Positions 62,843-64,000 of a DNA stretch of 64,000 nucleotides are shown here, one piece after another. The notes under the pieces are model-generated. The model searched no databases and was not told the origin of the DNA. It saw only the letters and a list, made by a program, of their open reading frames with translations. Positions within the stretch are counted from its first letter, which is position 1; the number at the start of each line of letters is the position of its first letter. The stretch covers positions 8,951 to 72,950 of the forward strand of contig JBGUSX010000141.1 in assembly GCA_045132775.1 (NCBI GenBank), read 5' to 3'. The translations under genes and the position numbers were made by a program. This stretch comes from SVTX01 sp045132775. Its GTDB lineage: Bacteria > Bacillota > Clostridia > Oscillospirales > CAG-272.

Positions 62843-63736
62843 GTGGCAGAAAGAAAGCCGGAAGACAAGGCAAGAGAACAGTTTGAAGCGATAAGAACCA
62901 AAATGCTGCTCCGTTTTGGCGAGCGAGGAAGCCGCCGATTAGTGACGGGTGTACTTGTCGCACTGGGAGCTGCAATACTGCTCACCGTCGCATTTTTCCT
63001 TATCAAGATAGATTCGATAGAGATAACGGGTGATGTAACGGTCTTTAACGAGACCGAGGTGGTAAATGCCGCGGACATCAGCATCGGAGACAGACTCTTT
63101 TCGAAAAGTAGCTTTAGAATCAAGCGGAATATCAAGGATAATATGCCCATTGCCGACAATATCAAGGTAAGAAAATCGATTTTCGGTAAGGTAACGATAC
63201 ACGTTGAAATGATGGAGGTCGATTACTATACAAAGGTCGGAGATATCTATTACGCGCTCGACGGCGAGCTCAAGGTGCTCGGAAAAAGCAAGTCAGCAGG
63301 CAAGTTTTCGGCTTTTGGCGCAGTTCTTGTCAAGCTCCCTGAGATCAGAGAGCCCGAGATAGGTAAAAGGATAGTATTCTACGATACGGTAGTTGAAACG
63401 GATACCGAAAAGGAGACGATCTACGAGGTCCGCGAGGAATCCTTCTATAAATACACGACCGACTTTTTGACCGCACTGAAAACGAGCGGATATCATTCCG
63501 AGGCGAACGGAGTAATACTCACCGAAAAATTCGAGGTAACGCTTATCTACGCAGAGAAATTCAGCATACACTTCGGCACGTCAAACGATCTCGACGTAAA
63601 GTTCCGCGTATTGTATGAAATACTGTCGGAAGGCTCAATGCGGTATACCGACAAGGCATCAATAGACCTCTCCGAGCCCTCGCGCGCCACCGCGCGCCCC
63701 GACCCAAGCCTCGATCTCTCGGAATTTGTCGAATGA
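62843..63736 (+). CDS. divIB: Cell-division protein FtsQ/DivIB
   Basis: 297 residues from a GTG at 62843 with GGAAGTGAG upstream; longer readings would translate the palindromic repeat. Short basic cytosolic part, membrane helix at about 35-55, then a POTRA domain (IKIDSIEITGDVTVFNETEV...VRKSIFGKVTIHVEM) and a beta domain. Partner of FtsL/FtsI at the septum. Confidence 0.88.
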   Translation: MAERKPEDKAREQFEAIRTKMLLRFGERGSRRLVTGVLVALGAAILLTVAFFLIKIDSIEITGDVTVFNETEVVNAADISIGDRLFSKSSFRIKRNIKDNMPIADNIKVRKSIFGKVTIHVEMMEVDYYTKVGDIYYALDGELKVLGKSKSAGKFSAFGAVLVKLPEIREPEIGKRIVFYDTVVETDTEKETIYEVREESFYKYTTDFLTALKTSGYHSEANGVILTEKFEVTLIYAEKFSIHFGTSNDLDVKFRVLYEILSEGSMRYTDKASIDLSEPSRATARPDPSLDLSEFVE

Positions 63737-63770
63737 CAAATAAAAACAAAAAACCCCATATATCAAAAAC

Positions 63771-63813
63771 AAAAAGCACTTAACACATCTTCCTGTTAAG
63801 TGCTTTTTGTTTT
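63771..63813 (+). terminator. Terminator of the division/cell-wall cluster
   Basis: Perfect 15-bp stem AAAAAGCACTTAACA with its complement, 8-base loop, T-run after. Confidence 0.92.
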
Positions 63814-63907
63814 TTTAAAATTGCAATTTAGCGGTGTGTTTGAAATTTGCAAACGGCTTAAAATAACTTCACGTCAATAAACCAAACGTCACTTTAAAAC
63901 CGTAGGG

Positions 63908-64000
63908 GAGGTGCTTGCTCCTCCCGCTAACAAACAATTATAAAACCCTTATGGCTAAAGAAGAAACAAACGCTTTAGAAACGGGAGGAGCAAGCACCTC
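63908..64000. repeat. Inverted repeat running to the window edge
   Basis: GAGGTGCTTGCTCCTCCCG (63908-63926) and its perfect complement (63982-64000) enclose 55 bases. A second small palindromic repeat family, probably continuing outside the window. Confidence 0.75.

Overview
The window looks like the chromosome of a spore-forming, gut-associated Clostridia-type Firmicute of moderate GC. Supporting this are a cotJABC spore-coat operon, a low-GC-Gram-positive style division and cell-wall cluster with a DNSR-type (meso-diaminopimelate) MurE, a bile salt hydrolase, many lipobox lipoproteins, and A/G-rich ribosome binding sites. No rRNA, tRNA or CRISPR array was seen.

Layout. (1) 1-2350: PfkB-type sugar kinase and PIG-L deacetylase on the minus strand, divergent from an AraC regulator. 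(2) 2358-11187, minus strand: an exported thiol-redox locus. It holds a polyferredoxin-thioredoxin membrane fusion, a membrane protein ending in a CXXC tail, a small lipoprotein, a lipoprotein with eleven Cys/CxxC/His repeats, and a TlpA-type lipoprotein. (3) 11189-26458, plus strand: a giant cell-wall S8 protease with leucine-rich repeats, a lipoprotein, and a complete oligopeptide ABC importer. The 5' ends of the TlpA lipoprotein and the protease are both missing at one point near 11188. (4) 26614-29734: bile salt hydrolase and the KtrB/KtrA potassium uptake pair.

(5) 29804-50550: the cotJABC operon on the minus strand, in which cotJC is split by a 19.3-kb element. The 5' part of cotJC lies at 49302-49708 and the 3' part at 29804-29995. 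Joining them at a shared TC/GA dinucleotide restores a 198-codon reading frame and the metal-ligand Glu codon. A large serine recombinase is the first gene inside the left end. The arrangement closely resembles the skin element in sigK and SPbeta in spsM, which are excised in the mother cell during sporulation. The cargo is a DUF234-type ATPase, a pRiA4b-ORF3-type protein, an HTH-DUF3990 protein, an HEPN protein, a type III restriction-modification system, a RES protein, a GIY-YIG protein, a FAD/Rieske oxidoreductase, a DUF421 protein, a cupin and a complete manganese catalase. A repeat family with covarying hairpins lies in the gaps between these modules.

(6) 50843-63736, plus strand: division and cell-wall (dcw) cluster mraZ-rsmH-ftsL-like-ftsI/spoVD-murE-murF-mraY-ftsW/spoVE-murG-divIB, with no murD, followed by a strong terminator. 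Palindromic repeats lie between murG and divIB and at the right edge.

The main discovery candidate is the cotJC intervening element: a probable developmentally excised defence-bearing element inserted in a coat-protein gene.
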